Assembly (NCBI GenBank): GCA_039029455.1
Contig: JBCCGE010000078.1
Span: 1-14,895, forward strand
DNA from: JBCCGE01 sp039029455
GTDB taxonomy: Bacteria; Pseudomonadota; Gammaproteobacteria; Arenicellales; Poriferihabitantaceae
Direction of reading: 5' to 3'
DNA: 14,895 nucleotides
In this document: positions 6,877 to 14,294 of the stretch, piece by piece
How the letters are laid out: every line of letters starts with the position of its first letter
Position numbering within the stretch: position 1 is the stretch's first letter
Notes under the pieces: model-generated
Told to the model about the DNA's origin: nothing
The model's input: the letters and a program-made list of their open reading frames with translations, nothing else
Databases searched by the model: none
Translations under genes and position numbers: made by a program

Positions 6877-6907
6877 GTATCGATGAGCATCGATCAGCTT
6901 TCGATAC
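6877..6907. repeat. Nested ATCGAT inverted repeats upstream of the M28 gene
   Basis: ATCGAT-GAGC-ATCGAT (6879-6894) forms a perfect 6-bp inverted repeat. The overlapping GTATCGA (6877-6883) pairs with TCGATAC (6901-6907). The pair lies 65-95 bases before the M28 peptidase start. It could be an operator, or a hairpin in the leader if transcription starts upstream. No clear promoter hexamers accompany it. Confidence 0.3.
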
Positions 6908-6971
6908 CGCGTCGGTAAATCTTCAGCAATGATTGCTGCAAATCAAATCCGTAACCGGCTGTTTGCATAAG

Positions 6972-7967
6972 ATGCCCCAAAAAAGTTCTCTTAAGGTTTT
7001 TAATCCTGTTGCGTTGGTGTTTTCGGTAATGCTGTCAATGCTGTCGACCGAGACGGCAATTTCATCTTCGAAAACGGTCATTGATCCCGAACTGATTCAG
7101 ACTGCAGTAGAAACGCTGGCGTCGGCGGACAAAGCCGGTCGGGCTCCGGGCAGTTCGGGTTCGCGACGCGCGGCCCAGTGGCTGGCGGAGCAGTTGGATC
7201 GACTGGGAATCGGCCTCGTTCGGGGAGAGCGACTGCAGGAATTTGGCCCCCTGAAAAATGTTGTGGGAATGATCCCCGGTACCTCGGATGAGACTATCGT
7301 TATCGGTGCTCATTACGATCATCTGGGAGTTGAGGCGGACGATGTGTATTTTGGTGCGGACGACAACGCAAGCGGTTGCGCGGCCGTTCTCGCCATTGCC
7401 GAAGCCCTTGTTTCCGCTCAGTACGCACCAAAGAGAAATATCGTGTTTGCTTTTTTTGACGGCGAGGAAAAGGGCAAGCTGGGTTCACTCCACTACCTTT
7501 CGATCGTGGACACGCCGTACATGATCAAACGTTATCATCCGCCCGTGCTGATGCTGAATTTCGATATGGTCGGTCGAATGCGTGACCAGCGTCTGTTTGT
7601 ACTCGGTGTGAGTACGGCGCCGTACTGGAGGGATGTGCTGGAAGCCAATAACAGCGCAAAACTGAACTTAAGTCAGTCTGCTCTCTCCGGATTTAACAGT
7701 GACCATCTGGCATTTCTCGCTTATGGATCGCCGGTTTTGCACTTTTTTACCGGATATCACAATGACTATCACCGGCCGTCAGACACTGTGGAGCAGATCA
7801 ATTTTGATGGACTGCGTGATGTAGCGGAACTGGGGCTGCGTATCGTTACCGATGTCGATCGTCGGGAAACATCATTGCGACGTCATGTCAATGACAGTCG
7901 ACCGTTTTCGCGGCTGGCCGCTGAAAAACTGGATCTCACCCATCGGCTTGAAGATAACCGCAAGTAG
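6972..7967 (+). CDS. Exported M28 family zinc metallopeptidase
   Basis: 331 residues from the ATG at 6972; a TTG at 6933 would add 13 residues before the signal peptide and is less likely. Residues 5-31 look like a signal sequence (basic start, then PVALVFSVMLSML), so the enzyme is probably periplasmic or secreted. The co-catalytic two-zinc site of M28 aminopeptidases is complete: His114 in AHYDHLG, Asp130/131 in GADDNASG, the Glu165-Glu166 pair in FDGEEKG (first Glu the catalytic base, second a zinc ligand), Asp198 in NFDMVGR and His267 in YHRPSDT. The protein is close to the minimal size for a single M28 domain with no PA insert. The likely role is removal of N-terminal residues from peptides. 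It converges on hspQ with only 11 bases between the stop codons, and I see no terminator there. Confidence 0.9.
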   Translation: MPQKSSLKVFNPVALVFSVMLSMLSTETAISSSKTVIDPELIQTAVETLASADKAGRAPGSSGSRRAAQWLAEQLDRLGIGLVRGERLQEFGPLKNVVGMIPGTSDETIVIGAHYDHLGVEADDVYFGADDNASGCAAVLAIAEALVSAQYAPKRNIVFAFFDGEEKGKLGSLHYLSIVDTPYMIKRYHPPVLMLNFDMVGRMRDQRLFVLGVSTAPYWRDVLEANNSAKLNLSQSALSGFNSDHLAFLAYGSPVLHFFTGYHNDYHRPSDTVEQINFDGLRDVAELGLRIVTDVDRRETSLRRHVNDSRPFSRLAAEKLDLTHRLEDNRK

Positions 7968-7978
7968 TCGGCTTAGCT

Positions 7979-8314
7979 TCAGTTGCTGAATCCGGAGCGA
8001 ATCTTGTAACAACCCTGGGCGCTGCGCTCAAAGACCCGATCAATGTCGGGGTGCCTGAGTGGTTCGGTAGATATATCCGCGATCAGATTTTGCTCGGAGA
8101 CATAGGCCTCATATTCGGTCTCCTCGTTTTCGGCAAAAAGATGATAAAACGGCTGATCCTTGCTGGGCCTGGCGGATTCCGGGATGGCTTCGTACCATTC
8201 GTCGGTATTGTCAAATTCGGGATCAACATCAAAAATGACTCCGCGGAAGTCGTAGATGCGATGGCGCACGACTTGTCCGATCTGAAATTTTGCGCTTCTA
8301 ATGTCCTGATTCAC
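7979..8314 (-). CDS. hspQ: Heat shock protein HspQ
   Basis: 111 residues from a GTG at 8314. The N-terminal SAKFQIGQVVRHRIYDFRGV followed by VIFDVDPEF matches the HspQ/YccV beta-barrel core, and PFYHLFAENEETEYEAYVSEQNL corresponds to the conserved WYHVL...YVAEENL region. HspQ is a small heat-induced protein reported to act in DnaA turnover and as a Lon protease specificity factor. It lies 57 bases downstream of the aminotransferase stop in the same direction. The gap contains GGGTTGCCCCCGTAAACCCG with two CCCGTAAA units, but no convincing heat-shock promoter. The ribosome binding site is weak, so the GTG start is the best of poor choices. Confidence 0.88.
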   Translation of the reverse strand: MNQDIRSAKFQIGQVVRHRIYDFRGVIFDVDPEFDNTDEWYEAIPESARPSKDQPFYHLFAENEETEYEAYVSEQNLIADISTEPLRHPDIDRVFERSAQGCYKIRSGFSN

Positions 8315-8371
8315 TCTGTCGGTTTCTGCGGGTACGATTTTACGGGTTTACGGGGGCAACCCATATAGTGC

Positions 8372-9559
8372 TTATTGGGTGACGCTGATCAATGCGTCTG
8401 CGAATCTGTTCAGTTGGTCGTCGTCTCTGAGTCCGGCGATATTGATCCGACCGCCCTTAACGGCGTAAACAGCATACTCTTCAACCAGGCGATCGGTTTG
8501 TTCTTCGGAAAGTACAAGAGTGGAAAACATCCCGCGGTGCCGGGCGATGAAATCCCACTGATCAGAGCCGGTTTTCGCTTTTAGCACGTCGCTCAGCTGC
8601 TGACGCAGACCGCGGATACGGGCACGCATGGTTGCCAGCTCAGCCTCCCATTCCTGGGTCAGGGTCTCATCATTCAGAATCATAGCAACGATAGCGGCAC
8701 CGTGATCGGGTGGCATTGAGTACGCACTTCGCGCTGCACTCAGCAACTGACTGCGTGTGTTGTCCGAGATTTCCGGGGTGGCGCCCATAACCATTGCGCA
8801 TCCCACTCGATCACGATACAAACCGAAATTCTTTGAGCACGATGCCGCGACAACCATCGATTCCACCTGATTGGCGATGGCGCGAACACCGTAGGCATCT
8901 TCTTTCAGTGAATCTCCAAATCCCTGATACGCCAGATCGACATAGGGAAGCCATCCGTTGTTTGCACTGATTTTTGCAATTTCATCCCATGCGGCCGGAC
9001 TCAGCTCGGCACCCGTCGGGTTGTGACAGCAGCCATGAAGGAGAACAATATCGTCTGCACCAAGGGTTTTCAGCCGCTCAATGACCTCATCTTCGCGAGC
9101 TGTTTTGTTTTCGCGGTTAAAGTAGGCGTAGGTTTTTACGTCGAAACCGCTGCCCTGAAGAATCGGATAGTGATTACCCCAGGTCGGATCGCTGACCCAA
9201 ACAGTTTTGTCAGCAGCGACACGAGACAGAGTGTCCGTCAACACGCTGAGTGCCCCACACCCTCCCGGAGCCTGTACGGCGCGAATCCGCTCCTGAACGG
9301 GAATACCGCCAAAAATGAGATCTGTCATCGCGCTGTTGAAACGCTCATCGCCTGCCAGTCCGACATAGGCTTTTGTACTCTGCTTGTCGTGCAGACGTTG
9401 TTCCGCGGCTTTGACCGCAGACATGATCGGTGTGCTTCCATTCTCGTCTTTGAAAACGCCCACACCGACATCAATTTTCTCGGCTCTTTCGTCCTTTCGA
9501 TACATCCCCATCAGCCGGATGATCGGATCTTCCTGGGTTCTTTCGAATTGCTCAAACAT
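8372..9559 (-). CDS. Class I amino acid aminotransferase (aspartate/aromatic type)
   Basis: 395 residues from the ATG at 9559, which gives the standard N-terminus MFEQFERTQEDPIIRLM; 16 further codons upstream to 9607 look untranslated. It is a PLP fold-type I transaminase of the AspC/TyrB subgroup. Asn180 in HGCCHNPTG, Asp208 and Tyr211 in YVDLAYQGFG, the Schiff-base Lys243 in SCSKNFGLYRDRVG and Arg249 after it are all in place. The length is typical (about 396). The reaction transfers an amino group between aspartate or aromatic amino acids and 2-oxoglutarate in the cytoplasm. Aspartate versus tyrosine/phenylalanine preference cannot be decided by eye, so no symbol is given. It is divergent from the DUF2726 gene and may be co-transcribed with hspQ. 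Confidence 0.92.
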   Translation of the reverse strand: MFEQFERTQEDPIIRLMGMYRKDERAEKIDVGVGVFKDENGSTPIMSAVKAAEQRLHDKQSTKAYVGLAGDERFNSAMTDLIFGGIPVQERIRAVQAPGGCGALSVLTDTLSRVAADKTVWVSDPTWGNHYPILQGSGFDVKTYAYFNRENKTAREDEVIERLKTLGADDIVLLHGCCHNPTGAELSPAAWDEIAKISANNGWLPYVDLAYQGFGDSLKEDAYGVRAIANQVESMVVAASCSKNFGLYRDRVGCAMVMGATPEISDNTRSQLLSAARSAYSMPPDHGAAIVAMILNDETLTQEWEAELATMRARIRGLRQQLSDVLKAKTGSDQWDFIARHRGMFSTLVLSEEQTDRLVEEYAVYAVKGGRINIAGLRDDDQLNRFADALISVTQ

Positions 9560-9642
9560 CTCGTTTCGACAGTAAAAATGATGCGCGGTTTTTAACATAT
9601 TCGGCAATCAAAAATCAGTTAATCGTGCCAAATTAGCCAATT

Positions 9643-9670
9643 TTGGATTTCGCTTTCATTGGGATATGAT
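9643..9670 (+). promoter_or_regulatory. Candidate sigma-70 promoter for the DUF2726 gene
   Basis: TTGGAT (9643-9648) and TATGAT (9665-9670, five of six to consensus) are 16 bases apart, in the region divergent from the aminotransferase gene. Transcription from here would give a leader of about 150 bases before the ATG at 9830. That leader contains two abutting mini-frames described separately. Confidence 0.35.
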
Positions 9671-9684
9671 TCTTAAGGGGGCAA

Positions 9685-9738
9685 ATGCAGGAATAAATGC
9701 TTCTTTGCTGCGACCATCTGAGAAAAAGCAGGTCGTGA
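9685..9738 (+). other. Two abutting leader mini-ORFs
   Basis: An AAGGGGG run precedes ATG CAG GAA TAA (9685-9696). The next ATG follows the TAA directly at 9697 and is itself preceded by AGGA four bases upstream; it opens a 13-codon frame (MLLCCDHLRKSRS) ending at TGA 9736-9738. Both have better ribosome binding sites than most real genes in this window. They could act as translated leader peptides of the DUF2726 gene, or be fortuitous. Confidence 0.25.
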
Positions 9739-9829
9739 AGGTGCGATGTTACGGGCACAGTCGTCGTTCCGGGGCCGAACCGGTCAGGTGAGAATCGGGA
9801 GGACCCGGAACGAAACAGGAGAGATTGGT

Positions 9830-10699
9830 ATGGTGTGGCTGGTTATGGCCAGTATGGGGATTTTGTTGGCAGGGCTGTTGTTTCACTGGTCGGGGCCGGA
9901 TACGGTCCGAACAGAGGGGCAGTCCTTCCCGCTGGAGATTCGACATCATCTGCTGACACCGCCCGAGCGATCGTTCTACGCCATCCTGCTGAGGGCTTTG
10001 GCGGATCATGCACTGGTATTTCCAAAAGTGCAGGCTGATCGAGTTCTTATGCCGCGTGAGTCTCTGGTGGCGCGGGATTTTCAGAAGATGCGCGACACCC
10101 TGCGGGGACGGTTTTTTGATTTCGTGATTTGTCACAAAAACGATCTTCAGGTATTGGGTGTGGTCGAGTTGAATGACCGAAGTGCCCGTATGACACGCCC
10201 CTCGGAAGATGAGATGTTCGCCGTTCGCGCGTGTCGTGGCGCCGGGCTCAAGTTGTTTCAGTTTGACGCCCGACGCACCTACGATTTGCAGCAGGTCAGG
10301 GATGTTTTTCGTTATCCTGCAGCAGCGTCGGCAGTGACCACCGTGACTGACGGCGCACGGATTGAGAACGATGATGATCTCAGTGAGTTAACGTTGAACG
10401 GAGGCAGCGAATTTTCATTGACTGATGCCGACCACAGGACCGTTGACGTATCAGAAGATTCAGGTGACGACAGGAGCGATCCGAGTATTGCAGAATTATT
10501 CGTTGAAGAAGACGAGCTGCTGATCGGAACCGAGTCGGATACCGACAACGCAGTTGTCGAGAGTCAGTCTCCACATGCCTGCCCTCGTTGTCGCTCGGTT
10601 CTGGTCGAGAAAAGAGCACGATTCGGCGCTGGCAAAGGCACAGTTTTCGTTCATTGTGAGCGATTTCCTTTTTGCGGTTTCCATTTCAAGATTGACTGA
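9830..10699 (+). CDS. Membrane-anchored DUF2726 protein with C-terminal zinc finger
   Basis: 289 residues from the ATG at 9830, preceded by AGGAG at 8 bases. An upstream ATG at 9746 also has a weak AAGG but would put 28 polar residues before the membrane segment. Residues 3-19 form one transmembrane helix (WLVMASMGILLAGLLF). Residues 38-160 match DUF2726: LLTPPERSFYAILLRAL, FDFVICHKN (Asp97) and VVELND (Glu113), the acidic pattern expected if this domain is a divergent PD-(D/E)xK nuclease fold, as I recall. A highly acidic linker of about 65 residues (178-245) follows. The C-terminus is a topoisomerase-I-type C4 zinc finger with Cys251, Cys254, Cys276 and Cys282 (CPRCRSVLVEKRARFG...HCERFPFCGF). 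The likely role is nucleic acid binding or cleavage at the membrane; no specific function is known. Confidence 0.8.
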   Translation: MVWLVMASMGILLAGLLFHWSGPDTVRTEGQSFPLEIRHHLLTPPERSFYAILLRALADHALVFPKVQADRVLMPRESLVARDFQKMRDTLRGRFFDFVICHKNDLQVLGVVELNDRSARMTRPSEDEMFAVRACRGAGLKLFQFDARRTYDLQQVRDVFRYPAAASAVTTVTDGARIENDDDLSELTLNGGSEFSLTDADHRTVDVSEDSGDDRSDPSIAELFVEEDELLIGTESDTDNAVVESQSPHACPRCRSVLVEKRARFGAGKGTVFVHCERFPFCGFHFKID

Positions 10700-10732
10700 A
10701 CGTTTGCAATGATCAGGGTTTGGTAGCTTTCC

Positions 10733-10789
10733 GCTCACCCCGGTGGGAGGGTAAAAAGGAGCCCGAATCGGGGCGAGGTAAGGGTGAGC
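10733..10789. repeat. Inverted repeat downstream of the DUF2726 gene
   Basis: GCTCACCC (10733-10740) is perfectly complementary to GGGTGAGC (10782-10789). Inside are small stems, CACC/GGTG at the left and GCCC-GAATCG-GGGC in the middle (10761-10774). It starts 34 bases after the DUF2726 stop codon, so it could work as a factor-dependent terminator or mRNA 3' stabiliser, or be a REP-like element. No T-run follows, so it is not a classical intrinsic terminator. Confidence 0.45.
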
Positions 10790-11031
10790 AGAGGATTCCC
10801 GATTCAGGCTCAACCGACTGAGTGCCGCCAGTGGCGGTGTGACAGATGCCGTCCATGGCATCCTGTCAGTGAACGATCGATCTGATTCCCTGATCGATCC
10901 GGACGACTCGCCCAGCATTATGGCGAAAGTCTATCGAGGTCCACTGAGTGTCTCAACCGGTGCGAGGATAGTGTTCCTTTTCGAACCATAGTTCTGTGAG
11001 TTTTCACACAATTGAGGGTTTATTTTCTGAG

Positions 11032-11115
11032 CCTGCTTCGTCGCTGCGCTCCTCGCAACGACGTAGTGGACGTATGAACAACTCCGTTATTGCGAGCCGA
11101 AGGCGCAACAATCCG
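11032..11115. repeat. Head-to-head pair of dispersed intergenic repeat units
   Basis: The left arm (CCTGCTTCGTCGCTGCGCTCC and on to GACGT, 11032-11064) and the right arm (CGTTATTGCGAGCCGAAGGC and on to ATCCG, 11085-11115) are opposite-strand versions of the motif family ATTGCGAGnnGnGAAGnnGnnGCAATCC, found between genes in many bacteria. The right arm also folds by itself: TTGC/GCAA and GCC/GGC around a GAA loop. A further partial unit, CTATTGCGACGAG, occurs near 11144-11156. Together they could form a cruciform or a large RNA hairpin. Confidence 0.5.
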
Positions 11116-11267
11116 GTTCGGATGGCTCGACAGACAATAGCCGCTATTGCGACGAGATCAGTTCATGGAGTTTTCGGGTTGTCTCCACCGATAAAAAGTT
11201 TCCAGACCGGAATTGTGAAGCTGTAAGATTGGGTGTGAGGGTACGCATACTAAATGTTGAAGCTTCT

Positions 11268-13202
11268 ATGAATAAATCTGTTCTGACTCTGCTGATGCTC
11301 GGCAGCATGACTGCACATGCGGCGCCGTATATAGAAATTGACCTGCTTGGGTTTCCAACTGATGACAGTCAGCTGCAACGCGTCTACGGATCGGTAGGTG
11401 ATGGCAGTTATGGCGTGCCGGTGGCAGGCACATTTGATCTGGACGGTGATGGCGACAACGACTACGCGTTCTCCGCGATGGAGGCAGATGTTCCAGGGCG
11501 GCCGGAAGCCGGCCAGGTTTTTCTGATTTTTGGCGATGGCAATCTGGCAGGCAGCATAAATACCGCGCAAAACGGCGATCGCGTCCTGCCGATCCACGGC
11601 TCACAGCAGTATGAGCATGCGGGCAGCGAGATCTGGATGGCCGAAGTCACCGGTGACTCCCTCGGCGATCTCATCATTTGTCGTCAGGACTACTCGCAAA
11701 GCAATCTGGCGGGGACCGGGTTCATCGGCAGTGGCGAAGGCGCGATGACCATCATTCCGGGGCAGGCGGCGTTAAAAACCATGGCTGAAAACGGAAACGA
11801 AGTTCTCGACCTGGCGAACATCCCTGCCAACATTGACTACACCACGATTATCGGCGCCAGTCCGTTCGACCGCCTCTGTATGTGGGCGCGCAATGGTGAT
11901 CTGACGGCAGACGGGCAGGACGATATCGCGGTGTCTGCCGATCAGGAAAACAGCAATAATCAGGTGAATTCGGGAGCGGTTTACGTGATTCGCGGCGGCT
12001 CCCACCTGCAGGATGCCGGGGAGCTGGATTTGGCCGATTTTGGTGACAACAGCTTTATGCCCGGGAATATCATGCGGGTTCGCCCCTCGACTTCGCCACT
12101 GAATCCTGTGACCCTGAACGGGGGGCCGGTGAGCAGTCCTATCGACAACGGCAATGACAACACGAGTGAGGATTTTCATATTGGCGCGACACTGAATATC
12201 GCAGAGCTGGATAACTCTGGTGCCGATCTGATGTTTTCTGCAGCACTGAATCGGGCAGGGGGAATATTGTGTTCAGCGAGTTCGATCAGTAACTGTCGAT
12301 CACAGGCAAACATTGAATTTGCAGGTGATACCGCAGCCGATGCCAGCGGCGGATCGAGTCACGGGGTCACCTACATTCTCTGGGAGGATAACTTTACGGG
12401 GAACTGGGTGCCCGCACCGGATTTCGAGGTCACCAGCGCGTCCGGATCGTTGACCATCATCGACGGTGGAGACCGAAACGACACGTTTGGTGAGGAACTG
12501 ATTGGCGGGCTCGATTACAATGGTGATGGCGAAGCTGATTTTTTTGCCGGAGATTTGGTGGGTGACGGACTGAGTGGAACTGAGCTGCGAATAAACGCGG
12601 GCACAGGCCATATCTTCTATTCCGCGCAAAATTTAAGAGACCGAGCGTTTGATTTTGACACCACGCCGGCCGATATTCGCACCGCCAGTTTCCTCGGACC
12701 GGTCATCGGTGCGATCAGCGGTGACACCAATATGCATGGCGACTTCAACAACGACGGTGTGGATGATATTGCCAGCTCCTCCCCACACGATGCCCCTTTG
12801 GGCCGCACCAATGCAGGCACTCTGCATGTATTTCTTGGGGAAAAGGATAAGTACTGGCCTCGAATCATCGACCTGAGACCCTCACGATTCCCTTCGCAGT
12901 GTGATGTCAAAATTGTGAATGTTTATGGGGCAGTTGGCAATATGCCGTCCAATACTGGAGACACCCTGGCTTATAGTGGCGCTGATGGAGATGTCAACGG
13001 TGACGGCTATATCGATATTCTGACCAATGAAATGGTAGGTGACGGTCGTGATGCCATCGATGACCCCGTGGTCGATACCGGTAACCTGATCATACTAAGC
13101 GGATCGTTGTTTGAAATCAGAGAAGAATTGAATCAAAACTGCGATTTCTGTTTTGTCATTCCCACGGCAGAAGGCGCAGCGGCAATCTGCCTGCCGGGAT
13201 AG
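11268..13202 (+). CDS. Secreted FG-GAP (integrin-alpha-like) beta-propeller protein
   Basis: 644 residues from the ATG at 11268, with GAAG 6 bases upstream; the frame opens earlier at 11229, but the signal peptide begins at 11268 (MNKSVLTLLMLGSMTAHAAP, cleavage after AHA at about 18). Seven calcium-loop-like segments are spaced 70-103 residues apart: DLDGDGDNDY (57-66), EVTGDSLGDL (126-135), GDLTADGQDDI (210-220), ELDNSGADLM (313-322), DYNGDGEADF (416-425), GDFNNDGVDDI (491-501) and GDVNGDGYIDI (574-584). Most are followed or preceded by a GxVYVIxGG-type strand, as in FG-GAP repeats. This number matches a complete seven-bladed integrin-alpha-type propeller. The loops should bind calcium. A cysteine-rich tail follows (Cys625, Cys628, Cys641). 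It is probably an extracellular or outer-surface adhesion or binding protein; no catalytic domain is seen. Confidence 0.85.
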   Translation: MNKSVLTLLMLGSMTAHAAPYIEIDLLGFPTDDSQLQRVYGSVGDGSYGVPVAGTFDLDGDGDNDYAFSAMEADVPGRPEAGQVFLIFGDGNLAGSINTAQNGDRVLPIHGSQQYEHAGSEIWMAEVTGDSLGDLIICRQDYSQSNLAGTGFIGSGEGAMTIIPGQAALKTMAENGNEVLDLANIPANIDYTTIIGASPFDRLCMWARNGDLTADGQDDIAVSADQENSNNQVNSGAVYVIRGGSHLQDAGELDLADFGDNSFMPGNIMRVRPSTSPLNPVTLNGGPVSSPIDNGNDNTSEDFHIGATLNIAELDNSGADLMFSAALNRAGGILCSASSISNCRSQANIEFAGDTAADASGGSSHGVTYILWEDNFTGNWVPAPDFEVTSASGSLTIIDGGDRNDTFGEELIGGLDYNGDGEADFFAGDLVGDGLSGTELRINAGTGHIFYSAQNLRDRAFDFDTTPADIRTASFLGPVIGAISGDTNMHGDFNNDGVDDIASSSPHDAPLGRTNAGTLHVFLGEKDKYWPRIIDLRPSRFPSQCDVKIVNVYGAVGNMPSNTGDTLAYSGADGDVNGDGYIDILTNEMVGDGRDAIDDPVVDTGNLIILSGSLFEIREELNQNCDFCFVIPTAEGAAAICLPG

Positions 13203-13242
13203 TGCCGCTCTCAGACCTGCGAAGTTCTGATTTGACGCGCGT

Positions 13243-14145
13243 ATGACCGGTCATCGCGATCGTCCCATGCTCGGTGTGGCGACATCGTTACTGGCAATCT
13301 TCCTTTTTGTCGTCATGGATTCGACTGTGAAATGGCTGGGCGCTGACTATCCGACGCAGCAAATCATGTTTTTTCGCAGCGCAGTGGCTTTAGTTCCGGT
13401 TGCGATCTTTCTGTTTCAGGCAGGCGGCCTGAGTCTTTTGAAAACCCGCCGACCTGTTTTGCATTTTTTACGATGTGCGCTCGGTACAACCGCAATGGCA
13501 TGCGCGTTCTACGGTTTTTCCGTAATGAAACTGGCCGATGCAGCATCCGTCTTTCATACCGCCCCTCTTATCGCAGTCGCGTTTTCGGTGCCGATACTCG
13601 GTGAACAGGTCGGTATACGTCGATGGCTTGCGGTACTTGCCGGACTTACCGGCGCACTTATTGTGGCTCGTCCCGGCAGCGATGTATTCGCTACAGGCAG
13701 CGTTTTTATGCTGACTGCTGCCGTGCTGGTCGCGTTAACCACAACGTTTATACGGCTGCTGAACCAAACTGACCATCCAACAGCGATCACGTTTTATTTC
13801 ACCGCTTTTGGCACGGTGGTATCGACGGTGGCGTGCATTGTGATGGGGTGGGAAACGCCGACTGTGTTTGATCTCGGGTTGCTCTGCGGCGTCGGGCTAT
13901 TAGGAGGAACCGCGCAGTACTTTATGACCCTGTCTTTCCGATACGCGCAGGTGAGTGTGCTGTCGCCGTTTAAATATCTGGCTATCGTTTTTTCAGGTGC
14001 GATCGGGTTTTTTGTGTGGGGAGAAATTCCGGATCGCTACACTGTGGGCGGTATCTGTCTGATACTGGTTAGCGGGCTATATACTATCCATCGGGAAACC
14101 CGGCTGGCCAAATCACCCTCACAGCCCGGTAGTGCAGTTATTTAG
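13243..14145 (+). CDS. EamA-family (DMT superfamily) inner-membrane transporter
   Basis: 300 residues from the ATG at 13243; an ATG at 13267 is an alternative and neither has a strong ribosome binding site. The protein has about ten hydrophobic helices in two similar halves, as expected of the 10-TM EamA fold. The first repeat starts at MLGVATSLLAIFLFVVMDSTVKWLG and contains the conserved FFRSAVAL and ALGTTAMACAFYGFSVMKLADAASVFHTAPLI; the second includes AQYFMTLSFRYAQVSVLSPFKYLAIVFSGAIGFFVWGE. Relatives export or import amino acids, nucleosides or other small metabolites. The substrate cannot be inferred. It lies 40 bases after the FG-GAP gene and could share its transcript, though the functions do not obviously connect. 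Confidence 0.9.
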   Translation: MTGHRDRPMLGVATSLLAIFLFVVMDSTVKWLGADYPTQQIMFFRSAVALVPVAIFLFQAGGLSLLKTRRPVLHFLRCALGTTAMACAFYGFSVMKLADAASVFHTAPLIAVAFSVPILGEQVGIRRWLAVLAGLTGALIVARPGSDVFATGSVFMLTAAVLVALTTTFIRLLNQTDHPTAITFYFTAFGTVVSTVACIVMGWETPTVFDLGLLCGVGLLGGTAQYFMTLSFRYAQVSVLSPFKYLAIVFSGAIGFFVWGEIPDRYTVGGICLILVSGLYTIHRETRLAKSPSQPGSAVI

Positions 14146-14229
14146 AGGAAACCGGTAATAATCAATCCGGCCAGGTGCTCGATGAGAAGAAGTGAAAAGA
14201 AAAACGGGTTGTCGTGGTGCAGCGGGCAA

Positions 14230-14258
14230 TGTTTTTTGCAAAGTTTCCTTACTATACT
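14230..14258 (+). promoter_or_regulatory. Weak candidate promoter for bolA
   Basis: TATACT at 14253-14258 is a good -10 hexamer 36 bases before the likely BolA start. The matching -35 position (14230-14235, TGTTTT, 17-base spacer) is poor. BolA in enterobacteria is driven by stationary-phase promoters that tolerate weak -35 elements, so this is plausible but unproven. Confidence 0.3.
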
Positions 14259-14294
14259 TGGACACAGGTAATCATCCTCGGGATGGAGAAAATG

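Larger units (their letters stand above)
10700..11267. other. Long intergenic region with inverted repeats
   Basis: This 568-base gap between the DUF2726 gene and the FG-GAP gene contains no supportable gene. It holds an inverted repeat at 10733-10789, a plus-strand frame open from 10788 to a TAG at 10989-10991 with coding-like codon use but no start signal, and a head-to-head pair of a widely seen type of intergenic repeat at 11032-11115. A frame at 10996-11226 arises from the repeats and is not a gene. The FG-GAP promoter should lie near 11150-11260, but I see no clear hexamers. Confidence 0.45.

Noticed and set aside
7968..7978. Terminator between the convergent M28 and hspQ genes
   Set aside because: Only 11 bases separate the stop codons and no inverted repeat with a T-run is seen.
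8972..9595. 190-codon plus-strand frame at 9023-9595
   Set aside because: It is antisense to the aminotransferase, whose catalytic motifs are all present on the other strand.
10496..10918. 140-codon minus-strand frame over the end of the DUF2726 gene
   Set aside because: It is antisense to a well-supported zinc-finger coding region, has no recognisable domain, and its sequence mirrors the acidic linker and inverted repeat.
10996..11226. 76-codon plus-strand frame before the FG-GAP gene
   Set aside because: Its Ser/Arg-rich translation (SLRSSQRRSGR) is the usual by-product of the intergenic repeat units, and it has no ribosome binding site.
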